Assembly: GCA_017476575.1 (NCBI GenBank)
Contig: JAFUZO010000027.1
Location: 1 to 46,123 of the forward strand
Source of the DNA: Bacteroidales bacterium
GTDB taxonomy: Bacteria; Bacteroidota; Bacteroidia; Bacteroidales; UBA932
Reading direction: 5' to 3'
Length of the DNA stretch: 46,123 bases
Part shown: piece by piece, positions 1 to 8,372 of the stretch
Layout of the letters: every line of letters starts with the position of its first letter
Numbering within the stretch: position 1 is the first letter of the stretch
The notes under the pieces: generated by a model
What the model saw: the letters and a program-made list of their open reading frames with translations, nothing else
What the model was told of the DNA's origin: nothing
Database searches by the model: none
Program-made: the position numbers and the translations under genes

Positions 1-1
1 C

Positions 2-454
2 CAGGCCCAGCGCCTGTTCCTGGCCTCCACCGCCTCCACCGCCGACATCACGATGTATCTCACCACCCCCGGAGGACAGGTGACCTCGGGCCTGGCCATC
101 TATGATACCATGCAGCTCGTCCAGCCGGATGTGGCCACGGTCGTCACCGGCATGGCCGCATCGATGGGATCCGTGCTCCTGTGTGCGGGCCAGAAGGGCA
201 AACGCTCCGCCCTGCCGCATGCCCGGGTGCTGATCCATCAGCCCCTCGGCGGCGCCCAGGGCCAGGCCAGTGACATCCTCATCGCCGCCCGGGAGATCGA
301 GAAGAGCCGTACTGAGCTGTTCCGCATTATCGCCGAGCATAGCGGCCAGCCTTATGAGAAGGTGGCGGCCGACGGCGACCGCGACTTCTGGATGACGGCC
401 GCCGAGGCGAAGGAATACGGAATGGTGGACGAAATCCTCACGAAGAAGGCATAA
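2..454 (+). CDS. clpP: ATP-dependent Clp protease proteolytic subunit ClpP (5' end outside window)
   Basis: This is the serine peptidase core of the Clp protease, which degrades proteins unfolded by its ClpX partner in the cytosol. The 150 visible residues cover the ClpP fold. The nucleophile serine lies in GMAASMGS (visible residue 54) and the catalytic histidine in LIHQP (visible residue 79). Their 25-residue spacing is the family value. The third triad member is probably an aspartate in the DGDRD stretch before the C-terminus. The reading frame is open to the window edge, so roughly the first quarter to third of the protein is missing. The stop overlaps the clpX start by one base (TAATG), which implies translational coupling. 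Identification is firm; the start is not visible. Confidence 0.97.
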   Translation, partial: QAQRLFLASTASTADITMYLTTPGGQVTSGLAIYDTMQLVQPDVATVVTGMAASMGSVLLCAGQKGKRSALPHARVLIHQPLGGAQGQASDILIAAREIEKSRTELFRIIAEHSGQPYEKVAADGDRDFWMTAAEAKEYGMVDEILTKKA

Positions 455-1686
455 TGGCAAAGGGAAACAACAACCATCACGACCACTGCATCCTCTGCGG
501 CCGCCTGGACAGCGAGGTTCCGTACCTCCTCCAGGGTATCGACGGGTTCATCTGCAGCGACTGCGCCCGCCTCGCTGCGGACTATGTGCAGGAACTTGAA
601 CGCAAACCGCAGGGGGATGGAGCCCCGGCCCCGCAGGGCAAGGCCCCGAAGCCGAAGGAGATCAAGGCCTTCCTGGACCAGTATGTCATCGGACAGGACC
701 GGGCCAAGACCGTCCTTTCCGTGGCCGTCTACAACCATTATAAGCGTATCAGCAACAATCTTGTCGAGAAAGCGGACGACGGTGTAGAGCTGGAGAAGTC
801 CAATATCCTCCTGGTCGGCCCCACGGGCACCGGCAAGACACTCCTGGCAAAATCCATCGCCCGGCTGCTGGACGTTCCGTTCACCATCGTGGATGCGACC
901 GTGCTGACTGAAGCCGGCTATGTAGGCGAGGATGTCGAGAGCATCCTGACCCGGCTCCTCCAGGAGGCGGACTATGATGCGAAGAAGGCGGAGCGCGGCA
1001 TCGTGTTCATCGACGAGATCGACAAGATCGCCCGCAAGTCCGACAACCCTTCCATCACCCGGGACGTCTCCGGCGAAGGGGTCCAGCAGGCCATGCTCAA
1101 ACTCCTCGAAGGGAACGTCATCAACGTTCCGCCGAAGGGCGGCCGCAAGCATCCCGAGCAGGAGTTCATCCACATCGACACCCAGAATATCCTGTTCATC
1201 TGCGGCGGCGCCTTCGAAGGCATCGAGCGCCATATCGCCCAGCGTAAGAACACCCAGATGATCGGCTTCGGCGCTGAAAAGAAGCAGCGTATCGGCAAGG
1301 ACGACCTGCTCCGTTATATCGAGGCCCAGGACCTGCGGGCCTACGGACTTATCCCCGAGATTATCGGCCGGCTCCCCGTCGTCACCTGGCTGGACCAGTT
1401 GGACCGCGATTCCCTGAAGCGCATCCTCACCGAGCCGAAGAACGCCATCATCCGCCAGTACGAGAAACTCTTCGCCATGGACGGTATGAAGCTCGAGGTC
1501 GAGCCCGAGGTGCTGGACCTCATCGTGGATACGGCCCTCGGCCGCAAGATGGGCGCCCGTGGCCTCCGCAGCATCTGCGAGGAGTTGATGTGCGAGGCTA
1601 TGTTCGAAGCCCCCTCCACCCGCAAGAAAACCTTCAAGCTCACCCTCGCCTACGCGAAGGGCAAACTGGAAGGTTCAGCAGAATAA
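454..1686 (+). CDS. clpX: ATP-dependent Clp protease ATP-binding subunit ClpX
   Basis: AAA+ unfoldase of 410 residues, the normal length, that recognises tagged substrates and threads them into ClpP. An N-terminal zinc-binding domain shows CxxC pairs at residues 12/15 and 34/37. Next come Walker A (GPTGTGKT), the pore-loop motif GYVGED, Walker B (VFIDEIDK), the substrate-contacting [10 protein letters not shown] loop and the IGF tripeptide (MIGFGAE) that docks onto ClpP. The C-terminal small AAA domain includes the sensor-2 region GARGLRS. The zinc-finger start is preceded by a His/Asn-rich stretch. It follows clpP with a one-base overlap and ends 18 bp before the convergent PUL1 beta-galactosidase gene. 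No promoter for the pair is inside the window. Confidence 0.98.
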   Translation: MAKGNNNHHDHCILCGRLDSEVPYLLQGIDGFICSDCARLAADYVQELERKPQGDGAPAPQGKAPKPKEIKAFLDQYVIGQDRAKTVLSVAVYNHYKRISNNLVEKADDGVELEKSNILLVGPTGTGKTLLAKSIARLLDVPFTIVDATVLTEAGYVGEDVESILTRLLQEADYDAKKAERGIVFIDEIDKIARKSDNPSITRDVSGEGVQQAMLKLLEGNVINVPPKGGRKHPEQEFIHIDTQNILFICGGAFEGIERHIAQRKNTQMIGFGAEKKQRIGKDDLLRYIEAQDLRAYGLIPEIIGRLPVVTWLDQLDRDSLKRILTEPKNAIIRQYEKLFAMDGMKLEVEPEVLDLIVDTALGRKMGARGLRSICEELMCEAMFEAPSTRKKTFKLTLAYAKGKLEGSAE

Positions 1687-1693
1687 GGAAGCC

Positions 1694-1726
1694 GGGACCG
1701 GCCGCTAATCGTTGCGGACCGGTCTC
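1694..1726. terminator. GC-rich hairpin between convergent clpX and GH2 gene
   Basis: An inverted repeat pairs GGGACCGG (1694-1701) with CCGGTCTC (1719-1726), extended by CCGC (1702-1705) with GCGG (1714-1717). It has one bulged A and an 8-nt loop. The stem includes the last bases of the beta-galactosidase gene. There is no T-run on either side, so it is not a textbook intrinsic terminator. Its position at a tail-to-tail junction suggests a bidirectional terminator or transcript-end stabiliser. Confidence 0.4.
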
Positions 1727-4700
1727 AGCGTGAAGTCGAAGGTACGCCCTTCCGCATGGACCCGGTACGGTTCCAGCGGGAGGGCGTGCCATGAATTGAT
1801 GCCGCCGACGCCCGCCTGCACGGCCTCGAAGGTGACATAGGTGGTGCCGCGGGTGCGGTCTGTCTCATGGGCCTTGGCCTTGAGCAGGAGGGAATGGCCC
1901 GGCGCCCCGACCTGCTTGGTCAGGTTGTGCGGGGTCTTTCCGAGGGTGCAGTCGAGGTCTTCGATGCTGAACGGGAGGGCGGCGCCAGAGAAGCGTTCCG
2001 GGGCGGTGATCTCCACGCCGCAGCGGTCGTCGTCCAGGACACGCAGGTAGCGGAGTCCGGTGTGGGTGCCGGATTCCTGAGAACGGACGTAACCGTAGTT
2101 GTATTGGTCCTGCACTCGCTGGATATAGCGGCCCGTCAGGGTGGCGGAGGAGCGGTCGGCGTAGTTCTCCCAGGGTCCCTTGCCGTAGAAGTCGAGGGTG
2201 GAGAACCGTCCCGGCATGGCCATCCGCATCCCGAAGCGCAGCAGGTCAGGCATCTCGGCGAGTCCGCCGCCGTCCTCCAAGGATTCGCGTGCGGCGATGG
2301 TCCCGTCACCATAGATCCGATAGTCAAGGCTGACCAGCGCCTTTCCGATGGGCTGCCAGGCGATGTGGACCCGGACATGGTCTTCCTCCTGCGTTGCCTC
2401 GAAGGCGGCGGGCCGCAGTTCCGGATAGCGCCAGACGGCGGACTTGACATGGAGTTTCGCTCCCATGTCGTTCTCGGTCAGGGCCCGGTTGAAGCAGGGG
2501 AGGAGCGGGGCGGCGAGGTAATCCCGGCCGCCGACGGTGTAGCGGGCGAGGGCTCCGTCATGGGCCGTGAAGACGGCCGACCAAGGCGTCTGGCTGCCCG
2601 GCAGTAGGCCGGAGGCCTGGAAGCCGTCCTTGCCGTGGACCAGGGTGACCGGCCGCGTCCCGTCCGGCTGGAACGGAACAAGGACCGCTTCGGCCAGCGG
2701 GAGTTGGTCGTAGGCGACGACGCTTCCGGCGGGAAGCAGCGGTTCGGCCTGACGGAGGACATAGCGGACGTGAAGGAAGAGGTCCTGCCCGTCATATCCG
2801 GCGAGGTCGGCCTCCGTGAAGCCGAGGTCCAGGGTGCGCGTCTGTTGCGGGGCGATGTCCAGTCCCTCACGGATGCCGCTGAGGACCGGCGTGCCGTCGG
2901 CCTCGACCTGCCACTCCAGCCGGTAGGCGGAAAGGTCACGGAAGAAGAACTCGTTGTAGACTTCCACCATCCCGGTCCGGGCACCTGGGGAGGTCAGGAT
3001 GTTGCGGTACTGATAGCGCACCTCGTAGGCATGGGGGTGCCAGGTGCGGTCGGCGGCGATGACGCCGTTGCAGTTGAAGGATCCCTCGGAGGGGTCGTAG
3101 TCGTTGAAGTCGCCGCCGAAGGCGAAGATATGGTCCGTGCCTTCCGCGTCGACCGGCCACCAGAGCGCCTGGTCGGCGAAATCCCAGATGAAGCCGCCCT
3201 GGTAGGACGGATATTTCCGGACCAGGTCCCAGTATTCTTTGAAGTTGCCCATGGAATTGCCCATGGCGTGGGCGTACTCGCACTGGATGAGCGGTTTCGG
3301 CGGGTTGTCCTGCAGGTATTGCTCGCAGCGGTCGGGGGCGAGGTACATCGGGCAGTACAGGTCAGTGTTCCAACCCAGCACGGCCCGTTCGTACTGGACG
3401 ATGCGGGCCGGGTCGTTTTCCTTGATCCAACGGTAGCAGGCCTCGAAATTGGTCCCGTTGCCGGCCTCGTTGCCGAGGCTCCAGATGATGATGGACGGAT
3501 GGTTGAAGTCACGCTGGACCATGCGCTGGTCGCGGATGAGGTGGGCGGCGAGGTAGTCCTCGCGGTTCGCGAGCGTCTTGTTCGGATCGTAGCCCATGCC
3601 GTGGGACTCGATGTTGCCTTCGTCGAGGACATAGAGGCCGTACCGGTCGCAGAGACTGTACCAGCGCGGGTCGTCGGGGTAGTGGCAGGAGCGGACCGCG
3701 TTGATGTTCAGTTCCTTCATGATGCGGATATCCTGGACCATATCCTCCTCCGAGACGAGATAACCCTTGTACGGGTTGACCTCATGGCGGTTGACCCCCT
3801 TGATGAGGACGGGTTTCCCGTTGACCAGGACCTGGCTGTTCCGGATCTCGACCGTCCGGAAACCGAAGTCGACGGATGTGCTCTCGATGACACCCTTCCG
3901 TCCGGAGGCGGCCACCTTCAGGGTGTAGAGGTCGGGCGTCTCGGCGCTCCAGCGCTTCGGTGCCGGAATCCGGTCCTCCAGGGTGACAGTGCCCTTCACC
4001 GGGACGGCTGTCCAGGAGCGGACTTCGGCCCCCGCTGCGTCCACAAGGGTGAAGGCCACCTGCCGGATACCCTTGGTCACTTCGGTGCGGACGGAGAGGT
4101 CCCCGTCCATGGAACCGGTGACATGGATGTCCTCGATGCGCTCCTTCTCGCGGGTGTAGACCCACACGCCGCGGGCGATGCCGCTCAGGCGCCAGAAGTC
4201 CTGGTCTTCGAGATAGGAACCGTCGCACCAGCGGAAGATCTCCAGGGCGATGAGGTTGGTCCCGGTCTTGACGTACTTCGTGAGATCGAAGCGGGCCTCC
4301 AGTTTGCTGTCCTCGCTGTAGCCGACCTCCTTGCCGTTCACCCAGACGCGGACGTTCGAGGTGGCGGACCCGATGGCGAGGCAGACCTGCTTCCCGGCCC
4401 AGGAGGCGGGAATTTCGAAGGTCCGGCGGTAGTCGCCCACATGGTTTCCCTCGACGGGCGGGTAGGGCGGGTTGTCTTCATAGTGACCCCGCCAGGCATA
4501 GCCGTGGTTGAGGTACACCGGGGCGCCGTAGCCGTTGAGTTCCCACAGGCCGGGCACCGGCATCTCTCCCCATGTGGGATCGTCGTAGAAGGGGGCTTCG
4601 AAGCCCTGGAGCCGCCCCTCGGGCGTTTCGTTCCAGTGGAACTTCCAGACACCGTCCAGGGACAGGGTCTGCTGCTGGTCGGTCGTAAAGGTGGCCCGCA

Positions 4701-4809
4701 TCGGCAGGCGGTTCCGCTCGAAGACACCGGGATCCTGCCAGTCCTCCATGGCGGAGAGACCGGCTGTTCCGGCAACAAGCACAAAGAGGCAGAGTATCTT
4801 TTTCATCAT
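1705..4809 (-). CDS. GH2 family beta-galactosidase (LacZ type), secreted
   Basis: Retaining exo-glycosidase expected to release beta-galactose from oligosaccharides in the periplasm. From the chosen start (MMKKILCLF...) there are 1034 residues: a signal peptide (about 1-20), the N-terminal GH2 sugar-binding jelly roll (to about 215), an immunoglobulin-like domain, a TIM barrel (about 325-620), a further beta domain and a C-terminal Bgal_small_N domain (from about 745). The acid/base glutamate is in the GNEAGNG motif near residue 448. The nucleophile is in QCEYAHAMGNS near residue 511. An in-frame start 12 codons upstream exists but would bury the signal peptide, so 4809 or 4806 is preferred. 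It is the last gene of PUL1, 57 bp after the preceding lipoprotein gene, with a possible promoter box of its own. Confidence 0.95.
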   Translation of the reverse strand: MMKKILCLFVLVAGTAGLSAMEDWQDPGVFERNRLPMRATFTTDQQQTLSLDGVWKFHWNETPEGRLQGFEAPFYDDPTWGEMPVPGLWELNGYGAPVYLNHGYAWRGHYEDNPPYPPVEGNHVGDYRRTFEIPASWAGKQVCLAIGSATSNVRVWVNGKEVGYSEDSKLEARFDLTKYVKTGTNLIALEIFRWCDGSYLEDQDFWRLSGIARGVWVYTREKERIEDIHVTGSMDGDLSVRTEVTKGIRQVAFTLVDAAGAEVRSWTAVPVKGTVTLEDRIPAPKRWSAETPDLYTLKVAASGRKGVIESTSVDFGFRTVEIRNSQVLVNGKPVLIKGVNRHEVNPYKGYLVSEEDMVQDIRIMKELNINAVRSCHYPDDPRWYSLCDRYGLYVLDEGNIESHGMGYDPNKTLANREDYLAAHLIRDQRMVQRDFNHPSIIIWSLGNEAGNGTNFEACYRWIKENDPARIVQYERAVLGWNTDLYCPMYLAPDRCEQYLQDNPPKPLIQCEYAHAMGNSMGNFKEYWDLVRKYPSYQGGFIWDFADQALWWPVDAEGTDHIFAFGGDFNDYDPSEGSFNCNGVIAADRTWHPHAYEVRYQYRNILTSPGARTGMVEVYNEFFFRDLSAYRLEWQVEADGTPVLSGIREGLDIAPQQTRTLDLGFTEADLAGYDGQDLFLHVRYVLRQAEPLLPAGSVVAYDQLPLAEAVLVPFQPDGTRPVTLVHGKDGFQASGLLPGSQTPWSAVFTAHDGALARYTVGGRDYLAAPLLPCFNRALTENDMGAKLHVKSAVWRYPELRPAAFEATQEEDHVRVHIAWQPIGKALVSLDYRIYGDGTIAARESLEDGGGLAEMPDLLRFGMRMAMPGRFSTLDFYGKGPWENYADRSSATLTGRYIQRVQDQYNYGYVRSQESGTHTGLRYLRVLDDDRCGVEITAPERFSGAALPFSIEDLDCTLGKTPHNLTKQVGAPGHSLLLKAKAHETDRTRGTTYVTFEAVQAGVGGINSWHALPLEPYRVHAEGRTFDFTLRPVRND

Positions 4810-4814
4810 AACCG

Positions 4815-4822
4815 CAAAGATA
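4815..4822 (-). promoter_or_regulatory. Possible -7 box (TATCTTTG) before the GH2 gene
   Basis: The minus strand reads TATCTTTG, an exact match to the Bacteroidota TAnnTTTG element, ending 5 nt before the ATG. No TTTG or TTG is found at the usual distance upstream. It may therefore be a weak internal promoter or chance. If used, the transcript would have almost no leader. Confidence 0.3.
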
Positions 4823-4866
4823 CTCAAATTATCGGAGATTTCCACCAGGCATCACCGAGCGCAGAA

Positions 4867-6723
4867 TCAGTCCCGGACGGCCTCCCAGGCGCCGGGCGTC
4901 ATGTCGGCGGCAGGCCGGGAGGTTCCTGCTTGGTCGATGCCGTAGGGGGTGTCGTCGACGCTGCGCAGCCAGGTGTCGAACGCCGGGAAGGATGCCGCCA
5001 CCTTGGCCGCCAGGGTTTCCGCTGCCGGGAGGCTCGTCAGGGCCTTCCCTTCCTTCAACTGCCAGGTGAACAGGCCGGATGCCTCATCCCAAGCCAGGTC
5101 GAAATCACTGTAGAACAGCGGATTGTCGGTCTCGTCAAGCGTTGCGTAGGCGTTCTTCCCGCTGCCGATGACATTGCACCACCCGTTGCGGGTCATACCC
5201 GTTGCGAGGTTGATGCCGTTGCCGGGCTTGCTGTTGACGGTGGCAGAGTTGAGCAGGAGGTTTCCGTACACATGGAAGTCGTCCACGTTGACGGAGCCCC
5301 GCTTGGCGCCCCGGATGAGGGCCACACCGCTCTCCGCGATGGTCGACAGGCTCACGACGAGGTGCGCCCCGCTGGCCGTCACGATGGGCAGTCCACCGTT
5401 CTGGGTGAAGGCGCCGGAACTGCCTCCGAAGGACGAGTTGTGCACGCACAGGGTTGTGGCCCCGGAGCCTCCCTCCGCGTCGGATTCGGCATTGAGGCTG
5501 CGTCCAGGGTAGATGCCCGTCGTCTTCTGCGAGATGTATCCTCCGTAGAAGGAGCAGCGGCTGATGAACACGGAGGCGTCTCCCGTGACGTTGATATCGG
5601 CCCCGTATGCCGCCTTGTTGGACCGGAAGGTGCACCGGTGGAAAGTGGCCGAGGCGTCTTCTCCCCGGACCTGGACGGCCCCGCCGCCCTCCTGGGCCTC
5701 GTTGCCCTCGAAGCGGCATGCCGAGAAGTGCACGGCCCCGGATTGCACCGACACGGCACCGCCCGCGTGCTCGGACCGGCCGTCCTGGAAGGTGATGTCC
5801 AGGAAGGTGGCGTCGGGTCCGTCGAGGGTGAATGCGGCCCCCTGGAACCGGGTCCCACCATCCTCGGCCCCCTGCAGGGTGACGGTGCAACTACCGGTGA
5901 GAGTGGCTTCCATCGGATAGGTTCCGGCGGCAAAGTGCAGCGTCCTTCCGTCGGCAGCGGGCAGTTGTGAGAGCAGCACCCGGAGCAGGGCCGGACCTCC
6001 CGCATGGGCGGCATCGGCTCCGTTGCCCAGACCGTCGGGCGAGAACCAGTAATCCCCGTCGAGCGGGTGGAACTCCGGCATCGTGACGGTCACGAGGCAG
6101 GAGTCCTTGAGGCCTCCGGAGAGGGTCTCCACCTTCACGTAGGTCGTCCCTTCGCCCACGCCCAGCAGGGTGCCGTTCTCATCGACGGTCACGACGCCTG
6201 GGTCCCGTGAAACCCATTCCACGGCGGTCTGGTTGGCATTCGCCGGGGTGAACGCGGGCACCAGGACCCGTCTCTCCCCGAGATCCAGGGCGACCTCGTG
6301 CTCCGGGAGCGCGATGGTTTCAGGATACACCGGATCGATGGGCCCCTCCTTCTGCCGGAGGGTGATGTCGACTCTTTCCCCGTTGGCGCAGGATATAGCC
6401 ACCGTGGCGGTGCGTTCCTTGCCGTTGCGGTTGTTCCGGTAGGAGATATGCAGCCAGCCGACACCGTTGCCGGACGGCGTGTCGACGCTGGCCCAGCCGT
6501 CCCCGTCGGAGAGGGCGGCCGTCCAGCGGCCGGAGTAGTAGACGGTCAGGGGGAGGGTACCCTCCTCCCAGCCGAGTTCGTAACCGGTGGTCATATAGGA
6601 GTGGGATGCCCCCTCGGCATCGGTCCAGAAGAGGCTGTCATAGCGTTCCTCGAACCGGTCGTCACAGGCGGACGCCAGGCAGAGGGCCGTCAGGAGGCCC
6701 AGGAGGGTGCGGTCAGTTTTCAT
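4867..6723 (-). CDS. Surface lipoprotein with BACON, Big2-like and right-handed beta-helix domains
   Basis: 618-residue lipoprotein: signal peptide with lipobox LASAC (Cys20) followed by DD, an acidic tail like those of surface-exported Bacteroidota lipoproteins. About residues 60-130 resemble a BACON domain (ending ITLRQKEG). About 135-210 resemble a Big2 immunoglobulin-like domain (ALPEHEVALDLGERRVLV ... VSRDPGVVTVDENGTLLGV). The remainder is a parallel beta-helix with repeated FxxCxFxGNxA-type rungs. It overlaps the susD stop by 11 bp, the position normally held by a surface glycan-binding protein. I infer glycan binding; a lyase or hydrolase activity of the helix cannot be excluded. Its helix half and C-terminal tail resemble the lipoprotein at 13980-16154. 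Confidence 0.8.
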   Translation of the reverse strand: MKTDRTLLGLLTALCLASACDDRFEERYDSLFWTDAEGASHSYMTTGYELGWEEGTLPLTVYYSGRWTAALSDGDGWASVDTPSGNGVGWLHISYRNNRNGKERTATVAISCANGERVDITLRQKEGPIDPVYPETIALPEHEVALDLGERRVLVPAFTPANANQTAVEWVSRDPGVVTVDENGTLLGVGEGTTYVKVETLSGGLKDSCLVTVTMPEFHPLDGDYWFSPDGLGNGADAAHAGGPALLRVLLSQLPAADGRTLHFAAGTYPMEATLTGSCTVTLQGAEDGGTRFQGAAFTLDGPDATFLDITFQDGRSEHAGGAVSVQSGAVHFSACRFEGNEAQEGGGAVQVRGEDASATFHRCTFRSNKAAYGADINVTGDASVFISRCSFYGGYISQKTTGIYPGRSLNAESDAEGGSGATTLCVHNSSFGGSSGAFTQNGGLPIVTASGAHLVVSLSTIAESGVALIRGAKRGSVNVDDFHVYGNLLLNSATVNSKPGNGINLATGMTRNGWCNVIGSGKNAYATLDETDNPLFYSDFDLAWDEASGLFTWQLKEGKALTSLPAAETLAAKVAASFPAFDTWLRSVDDTPYGIDQAGTSRPAADMTPGAWEAVRD

Positions 6724-8368
6724 AGCCTACGTAGTCGGGATTGGTGAGGATGTAGCCCGTGAGGGCGCATTCGGTGTCGGGAATCGGATAATATCGGTGG
6801 AACGGTTTGATGTAGGTGAGGATGGTGGCGTTGGCCGGGGCATAGCGGAGGATGGCGTCGTACCAGATGCCCCAGCGCACGAGGTCGAACCGGCGGTGCA
6901 TCTCCCCGCCGAGCTCGCGGGCCCGCTCGTCCTGGATGAGGCCCATGATTTCCTCCTCGTCCGTCACGCCTTCGACAGGGTCCACCCCGGCGCGGATGCG
7001 AGGCTGGTTGAGGTAGGCGAGCGCCTTCTCCGGTTCGCCCTTGCGGCACCAGCATTCCGCCGCCATCTGCACCGCATCGGCATAGCGGAAGATCTTGTAG
7101 TTGTTGGAGTCGTACGAGGACACGCGTCCCGGCACCCAGAACTTGCGCCCCGCGAAGGGACGGCCGTTCTTCTGCACCTCGGTGAAGGTGTCGCCGGTGT
7201 CGAGGTCGCCCATGCCGAGCACGTACAGGCTCCGGCGGTCGATCTTCTCCCCGCGGATGGTCCCCGCGCGGATGGCGGCCAGGTCAAGGACGGCGGTCCG
7301 CCGCCCCAGGTCCTCGCTGTAGGGACCGTAGGTGAGCGGCAGGGGACGGAAGATGCCCTCCAGGTATTTCTCGCTGGTGGTCTCCGACGCCTTGTCGCCG
7401 CTGGCCGGACGGAAGCAGCCGAAGCGCCAGGTGGCCCGGGCCGAGGAGTGGTTGGATATCTCCGTGCCCCACTGCGGCATGTACACGCCGTTGTACCAGC
7501 CCTCGCCGTCATACGTGGGATAGTACATGTTGCACACGGTCCCGGCATACTGCACCCCTTCGGCCGACCAGGCGTGCTGCACCTCGAAGATGCTCTCGGC
7601 GGTGTCCTTCTTCCACCAGACGGTCTCTTCCAGCGGGTAGCGTTCCTCCGTGAGCGGGCCGTAGAGGGCTTCCAGCGCCTCCAGCGGCACCAGGGCGGCG
7701 TCCCAGTCCTCGTTCCACATCGCGAACTTGGCCATCAGCATCAGGGCCAGGGCCTGTCCGGCCCGGTTCTCCTTCACCTCCGAGCCGCGCACCGCTTCCA
7801 GGTAGGGGAGGGCGTTCTGTTCCAGGTCGTCGTAGAGGGTGGCCCGGATGGTCCGCGCCTCGGTCCGCGGCAGGCGCCGGATCTCGTCCTGCGTCTCCCG
7901 GTCGGCCACCATGCAGGTATAGAAGGGCACCCCGTCGAAGACGTTGGTCAGGTAATAGTAGTAGAAGGCCCTCAGCACGCGGGCCTCCGCCGTCAGGGAC
8001 GCCTTGACGGACTCGTCGAAGGTGGCGGCCCCGATGCATTCGATGCATTCGTTGCAGCGCATGATGCCCAGGTAGCACTGTTTCCAGACCGTGCTGCCCT
8101 GGCCGGGGCTGGACGGGGAGATGGAACTGATGGCGTCGACGGTCGAGGTGTTGTTGTACCACAGGTCCGAGGCGATTTCCATCATCATCGCCGTCGCGCT
8201 GTTGAACAGGCTCCCCACGGGGGTATAGCACGACTTCAGCACGGCTTCGGCCTGCATGGGGTTCCCGAAGGAATGCGCCCGGTCGGCGAAGGAGGTGCGG
8301 TCTTCTTCCAGCGAGCAGGCCCAGAGTGCCGCCGCCAGGATGGAGAGGGATAAGAAGGTCCTTTTCAT
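6713..8368 (-). CDS. SusD/RagB-family nutrient-uptake lipoprotein (PUL1)
   Basis: 551-residue outer-membrane lipoprotein that lids the partner SusC transporter and binds the incoming glycan. The signal peptide ends at lipobox AALWAC (Cys18) followed by SLEED. SusD-type features include an N-terminal region with Asn/Thr-rich helices and the motif RVLRAFYYYYLTNVF (about residue 130). A C-terminal segment ARELGGEMHRRFDLVRWG is typical of the family, which usually ends with a short YPIPxxE stretch (here YYPIPDTE). It lies 4 bp downstream of susC and its end overlaps the next lipoprotein start, so translation is coupled. Glycan specificity cannot be read from the sequence. Confidence 0.95.
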   Translation of the reverse strand: MKRTFLSLSILAAALWACSLEEDRTSFADRAHSFGNPMQAEAVLKSCYTPVGSLFNSATAMMMEIASDLWYNNTSTVDAISSISPSSPGQGSTVWKQCYLGIMRCNECIECIGAATFDESVKASLTAEARVLRAFYYYYLTNVFDGVPFYTCMVADRETQDEIRRLPRTEARTIRATLYDDLEQNALPYLEAVRGSEVKENRAGQALALMLMAKFAMWNEDWDAALVPLEALEALYGPLTEERYPLEETVWWKKDTAESIFEVQHAWSAEGVQYAGTVCNMYYPTYDGEGWYNGVYMPQWGTEISNHSSARATWRFGCFRPASGDKASETTSEKYLEGIFRPLPLTYGPYSEDLGRRTAVLDLAAIRAGTIRGEKIDRRSLYVLGMGDLDTGDTFTEVQKNGRPFAGRKFWVPGRVSSYDSNNYKIFRYADAVQMAAECWCRKGEPEKALAYLNQPRIRAGVDPVEGVTDEEEIMGLIQDERARELGGEMHRRFDLVRWGIWYDAILRYAPANATILTYIKPFHRYYPIPDTECALTGYILTNPDYVGYEN

Positions 8369-8372
8369 ACGC

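Noticed and set aside
2635..5970. A very long open frame (over 1,100 codons) on the plus strand opposite the GH2 and beta-helix lipoprotein genes
   Set aside because: It spans two unrelated, well-supported minus-strand genes and their intergenic gap. Its product is a Val/Gly/Asp-rich mirror of GC-rich codons with no domain motif. The same applies to the long antisense frames at 15874-19548, 24977-27391, 29229-32858 and 34973-37627.
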